Origin: CAZTPH01 sp031552655
Lineage (GTDB): Bacteria > Pseudomonadota > Gammaproteobacteria > UBA9339
NCBI GenBank assembly: GCA_031552655.1
Contig: JAVBML010000003.1
Span: 1 to 5,250, forward strand
DNA length: 5,250 nt
Reading direction: 5' to 3'
Below are positions 1 to 5,250 of this stretch, in pieces; positions within the stretch are counted from its first letter, which is position 1; each line of letters begins with the position of its first letter. The notes beneath the pieces were generated by a model. The model had not been told where the DNA came from and made no database searches. It was given only the letters and a program-made list of their open reading frames with translations. Both the position numbers and the translations under genes were made by a program.

Positions 1-1
1 G

Positions 2-1048
2 AGAAATACTATTCATAGCGACGGTAACGTTGTCAAAATAACCAAGAGTAGGGGAGAAACAGTAACTTTCGATCCCGCAGTTGTTTTTAAAAGTCAACCG
101 GGAGGCTATACCAATAATCCACCGCAAACCAATTATGGTTCCGATGCTAACACTATGAAAAACGCGGCTGAGACAGCAATTACCGAAAATACAACCGGTG
201 GTGACCAGGCAGTAGGTAAGATGGTGGTAGATAATTTCAGAACTCGTCCGGTTTTCAAGATTTCCCAAAACGATGATTTTATCGTTAAAGGAAACAGAGT
301 TATCAACAGCTCGCAAAATATCGTTAAAGGAGAGTCTAGCAATGCTATTAATTGCGAGGAAAAAATAGAGGAGTACCGCAGTACGGAGCACTGCAGTACC
401 ATCTTTGAGCGAAAGGTTTGCGATGAAGAGATAAGGACAGTAACTAGAGTCTGTGAACAGGTACCAAAGGTTACTATAACAACCAAGGATGAACTACATC
501 CTCATTGTCGACGTTTGATGCTTAGATACGGCTATCGAACTAGATGTCAATCCGGTGAGCGAGCATTACTTTATCATGATTTTACCCCTGGTAGTGAAGA
601 TGACATTCATCTATGTGATCGGCCGGCTCGAGAGGAAGAACATGAATGCTATCTGGGTTATTTTGTCTGTGGATGTCATTTTAAAAAGAATTGGCGCAAT
701 GATCACGAGAATGTCTGGGGACAAGGAGTGGTTCCTAAAAATATGCAAGGCTATCTGCGCATAGAAAAAGTATATAGAGGAAAGATGGAGGGTACAATTT
801 TTAATGACACTACCGGAGAAGTGGTAGCAGAAGGATTTTTTAGTGAAAATCAGAGAATCCAACTACCGATATCGCAAACCCATGATCAAGTGTTTAGGTT
901 TAAACCTAAAGGGGACTACAATCAATCTGGTCGAATCCATAACCTTCATTACCATGATTGTTTAGGGATAGTTGTGTTTTATGTGGAGAGAATTAAGCGT
1001 CTAAAAGAGGCTCAAATCATTTGGGAGGAGAGCTGCCGTGACATATAA
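2..1048 (+). CDS. traN: TraN, N-terminal (receptor-recognition) part; 5' partial and split from its C-terminal half
   Basis: The reading frame is open from the left edge, with no stop in 348 codons. An internal ATG at 155 is not the real start, because TraN-like sequence continues upstream of it (a PGGY-TNNP-x-x-TNYG stretch just before it resembles the N-terminus of mature F TraN). TraN is an outer-membrane protein that stabilises mating pairs by binding a recipient surface protein. Family-like signals include a Gly-Lys-x-x-x-(D/E)-x-F-x-x-(R/K)-P segment near residue 75, a cysteine-rich region (12 cysteines, including a C-G-C), and a terminal W-E-E-S-C that matches the W-S-E-S-C of F TraN. 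The frame stops three residues later, so the entire conserved C-terminal half is missing here and is found in the next gene, which overlaps by 11 bp. Compared with F TraN, the signal peptide and probably a few tens of residues lie left of the window. The segment between the early cysteines and the W-x3-C is divergent, as expected for the variable receptor-binding tip. Identity is judged from memory of F TraN. Confidence 0.8.
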   Translation, partial: RNTIHSDGNVVKITKSRGETVTFDPAVVFKSQPGGYTNNPPQTNYGSDANTMKNAAETAITENTTGGDQAVGKMVVDNFRTRPVFKISQNDDFIVKGNRVINSSQNIVKGESSNAINCEEKIEEYRSTEHCSTIFERKVCDEEIRTVTRVCEQVPKVTITTKDELHPHCRRLMLRYGYRTRCQSGERALLYHDFTPGSEDDIHLCDRPAREEEHECYLGYFVCGCHFKKNWRNDHENVWGQGVVPKNMQGYLRIEKVYRGKMEGTIFNDTTGEVVAEGFFSENQRIQLPISQTHDQVFRFKPKGDYNQSGRIHNLHYHDCLGIVVFYVERIKRLKEAQIIWEESCRDI

Positions 1049-4000
1049 ATACAGCTTACTTTTTTGTTCTCTTATTATTAGTAATAGTATTTCTGCTACC
1101 ATTACCTGCGTGAGTTCTATTGAAGAGTGTGTGGAAGGAAAGGATGAGGTTAGGTATATCGAAAATGTTCCCGTTAATCCTGGTTGTTGGAAAAAAAGAG
1201 TAATTCATGAATGCCATGAAGAGGCAACCAATGATTGTCAGCAGCTACGAACTCAAGGTTGTTCTCAAATAAGCGCTAAATGCAGAAGCAAAATTGGTGA
1301 AGCTTGCGTAGTTCAAGAGGCAATCTATCAATGTCCCCAACAGAAATGCGAAACAGTAAAAATTCCCTGTGCGAAGAACATTTTTTGTTTGGATGGTAAT
1401 TGTGCTCCGACCTCAGCAACGCAGAATAATAATTTTGATCAGGCAGTAGCATATTTAGCAGCGGCAGCTGAAGCGGCGCAGGACGTAGCTAGACAAAACA
1501 AGGAAAATCCTGCCATTTTTACTGGAAGAGCTATGGAGTGTTCTAGGAATATTGCTAGTGGGATTACTAAAAATTGCTGCAGTATTAGCGGCAGTGGTTT
1601 ATTAGAGGGAACATTATTAAAGTGCGATGACGAAGAGAGAGAATTAGCTAAAAGGAAGGAGCAGGAAGCCGTTATCTATATTGGTGAATACTGCCATAGC
1701 GAGGTTTTAGGAGTATGTACTTCGTATCACAAAGCTTATTGTATTTTTGATAACAAGATAGCTCGTATTGTCCAGCAGGATGGTAGAAGGGGACAGCTAG
1801 GTATTGGTTTTGGTCACGTGAGTGGTAATTCAGCCAATCTCAATTGTCGTGGAATTACTCCCGATGAGTTAGCAAGTATGGATTTCAAGCAAATGGATTT
1901 TAGTTCTCTCTATAAAGGTATCAAAAGCAATTTGAAAATTCCCAATGCAGCGAATGTGAAACCGATGAAATCTATTAATCTTCAGGATCTTCAAACTAGC
2001 GTATTAGCTAAAGAGATAAACAAAGAATCGCCTATGGGTTTAAGGGCAGCGGAAAGAATTAAGGATTTTTATGGAGACCGTACTAAAAAGTGAGGTTTTT
2101 ATTCTCAAGGTGATAAAAATAATGATGGGGATCACGATAATGGGTATGCATATAACTGGCTTAGCTCAGGAGATAGAGCGGGCTGTTGGCTGGCATTGGT
2201 ATAACGAGACGCCATTAAAAACCGATAAAGAAAAGGAGATAAATAAGGAAGAGGAAAAAGCCTCATCGGCGGTAGCTCAGATGACGCAATTAAGGCAAGC
2301 AGTAGAGGAGGCTAAAGCTCGAGCAATTTTATATCCTACAATAGCAAATATGCGCTCCTATTTGATTTTACAGAATTTTGTTACCAACCAGGCGAGCCTG
2401 TTTACCCAAGCTTGGAAAAGAACGCTCTTGGTACATCCAGAATTGGATTACAGCATTTTACATCCAACGCAGAATAGTGCCCAGAGTTTATTATATGCCC
2501 AGACTAGTAGTAAAGAAAACGAGGCCATAGCAGCTTATAGTAAAAAATATGGAATGTTTTTCTTCTATCGAGGGAATGAAGCTTTAGATCAAGAGTTAGC
2601 TAAAACCATTGATGATTTTAGTAAACAACATAAGATTTCTCTTATTCCTATTTCTATGGATGGTAGACCAATAGAATTGTTTAGAAAAAACCAACTTAAC
2701 CAAGGACAGGCAGAGCAATTGGGAGTCAAGTATTTTCCAGCTTTAATTCTAGTAGAGCCGAAAAGCAGACGGATAGTACCGCTTAACTATGGGTTTATTT
2801 CTGAATCTGGTCTAAGAAGAAGATTTTTGCAGGTGGCGACCAATTTTAAGGATGGAGTTTAGGAACCATGAAACATTTTATTAGAAACATGATGGGGCTA
2901 AAAATTATTAATTTGGTATTTTTGTTAATAGCTGGCCTAACCGTGGAGTCTGCTATTTCTGGACCTCTTAGCTATGAATATGAATTGGTGTATTTTTATA
3001 GTCATTCTTGTAAGCACTGCCAGATTTTTACTCCTATCTTGGTCGAGTATGCAGAGAATAATCAGCTAAACATAGCTGGTTTTTTACTCGGCGGCATTAC
3101 TTCGAATAGATCCATTGCTTATGTACCAGGAAGCCTTGAGGCAGATCAAGAAATTATGGAAAAGTTTTTCAATAATGGTATTGGAGTAGGAGTTCCGGCT
3201 CTGTTTCTTATTAATAAGAGAACTCTCCATACTTATCCTATATCCCAGGGGGCACTTACCTATCAGGAATTAGATATTAGGGTTAAAAATTTGAGATCAC
3301 AGATCATGAGACCCATAAGTCTGCAGCAGAGGAACGGCAATGGTATCTAGCAGGCTGACTAGAAATATTCGTTTAATCTCAATACTATTTTTAGCGTGGG
3401 GCAGTGCGCACGGAGATGTTTCCGGAGATCTGGGAAGTTTTTTTACCGACTTAGGTTACAATGGCAACATTACTAAACCGATAGCTTATCAAGGCCAGGC
3501 AGCCGGTTACTATTCCGGTGGTAGTATCGTATTACGTAACCGAGTTAAGAATATCCAGCTGGTTAATCTTGATACACCTACCTTAAAAACTGGCTGTGGT
3601 GGGATTGATCTCTTTGGTGGTGGATTTTCCTTTGTTAATGCCCAAGCTATTACAGAATTTTTTCAAAAAATCATGAGTAATGCCGGCGGCTATATGTTTA
3701 CTCTAGCTCTGAAGACGGCGGTGCCGGAGATAGAGCATGCGATGCAGCAAATGCAAAAGATAGCTCAGGAGATTAATGCTAGTAATTTTAATTCCTGTGA
3801 GATGGCAGAGACTTTGGCAGGTGGTATGTGGCCAAGAATGAAGGCTACTCAGCAGCATATTTGTAAAGATTTAGGCAACCATAGCAATATCTTTTCTGAC
3901 TGGGCTGAAGCCCGGCAAAAGTGTAGTGAGGGTAAATATAATGAAGTTATGGATAGAGCTGCGAAGGATCCTGCCTATGAGAAGGCAGTAATCGTCAATA

Positions 4001-5250
4001 AAAACCTCATCTGGGATGCTTTAGTTAAAAATAGCTACGTTGGTAATCTCAAGGAGTTTTTTATGTCTCTTTCGGGAACCATTGTTTATGGTAGCGAAGG
4101 GCAGGTAAATATCTTCACTCCTTTAGCCAAAGATCGTAATGTATTAAAGGCTATTTTAGAAGGAGGCAGTGCGGAGACTTATCAATGCAATGAATCAGGG
4201 AAATGCCTTAAACCCACTAAGGTTCAGATTACTATTAGCGCAGAAAATGCCCTCTATGCCAAAGTTAATAAGACCATTAATGAGCTGGTTAGTGCGGTAC
4301 AAGCTGATAATGGGCCATTGGATCCAAAACTAAAGAGCTTCTTGGAGATGGTAAAGATTCCGCTCTTGAAATTTATTAGTGTTCATCTGATGGCTGGGAA
4401 TGCTGCCATGGCTATGAGTATTGCCAATTACTCCGAGGCTATCTCTAAAAGTCTACTGCTACAATATATGCATGAGGCTCTCCAAGTGGTGGAAAGCAGT
4501 CTATCTGGTACCGACTATGCGCCGGAGATTCATAAGCAGCTAACGGATCAGATTCACCAGGCTTTGGTTTTTGTGGAGAAGATTAAGACGGAATCTAGCG
4601 ATGATATTCGGGAGCTTATGACATTTATCGAAAGCTCGCGGGGTGTAGAACGAGAGGTTACTTCACGGGTTACGGGGCAAGCTAAACCTCATTTAGGAGC
4701 TGGCAAATGAGCGCCCCGTTAACTATGTATATTGTCTCCAATGGAGAGTTGGTAAGAGCAGCTTTGAATGCGGTGGTTACCCTAGTGGGGAGTGATACTT
4801 TTAGTACCGTTATAAAATTCAGTCTCCTGTTTTCAATATTTGGAGCATCAATTAACTATATTCGTGGTCACGATTTAGCTGCTTTTGGGAAGTGGTTTCT
4901 TATTTATTTTGGGATAACCACCATAATGCTGGGGCCTAAAGTTACTGTGGCAATACACGATATTAGTAATGAAGGAAGTATTTACGTAGTGGACAATGTA
5001 CCCTATGGATTAGCATTTCCAGCTAGTATTATTACATCGGTGTCCTATAGTCTCGTGCAAGCCGTAGAAGAGGCATTCCAAATGCCCGATGATGTTCAAT
5101 ATCATAAAACAGGCATGTTATTTGGGTCTAAATTGTTTAGATTATCTACAGAGTTTAGTGTAGCCAATCCAGCAGTTAAGGCGGAATTGGATGAGTATGT
5201 AAAAAGTTGTGTGCTGGGAGATATTTTAGTATCTAAAAAATACTCCATGT

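Overview
The window is an internal slice of an F-type (MPF-F) conjugative type IV secretion operon. Every gene lies on the + strand and there is almost no intergenic DNA. In order it holds the N-terminal part of TraN (open at the left edge), a separate gene for the C-terminal part of TraN, TraF, a TrbB-like thiol-disulfide protein, TraH, and the N-terminal part of TraG (open at the right edge). In the F plasmid these are the periplasmic and outer-membrane genes for pilus assembly and mating-pair stabilisation. The order traN-traF-trbB-traH-traG is the F order without trbE, trbA, artA, traQ, trbJ and trbF.

Spot counts put base composition near 40% G+C. Codon use is A/T-leaning but uniform across the genes. 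This suits a gammaproteobacterium or alphaproteobacterium of moderate-to-low GC, for example a Legionella/Coxiella-like or Rickettsiales-like host that carries F-type tra clusters. The sequence alone does not settle the host, nor whether the carrier is a plasmid or an integrated conjugative element. No relaxase, integrase, origin of transfer, RNA gene or insertion sequence is visible.

The genes are tightly packed: overlaps of 11, 23, 11 and 4 bp and one gap of 5 bp. This points to one polycistronic message with translational coupling. No promoter or terminator is evident inside the window, as expected for mid-operon DNA.

The notable point is TraN. Normally it is one secreted, cysteine-rich outer-membrane protein that recognises the recipient. 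Here it is encoded by two genes. The first ends just after the conserved W-x3-C that closes the receptor-recognition half. The second starts at a GTG behind a strong Shine-Dalgarno sequence, carries its own plausible signal peptide, and resumes the TraN alignment at the next conserved cysteine. This looks like a functional gene fission rather than simple decay. The two halves, with 12 and 21 mature cysteines, would have to meet in the periplasm or outer membrane. TrbB (Cys-Lys-His-Cys) and the cysteine-free thioredoxin-fold TraF encoded next door are plausible folding helpers.
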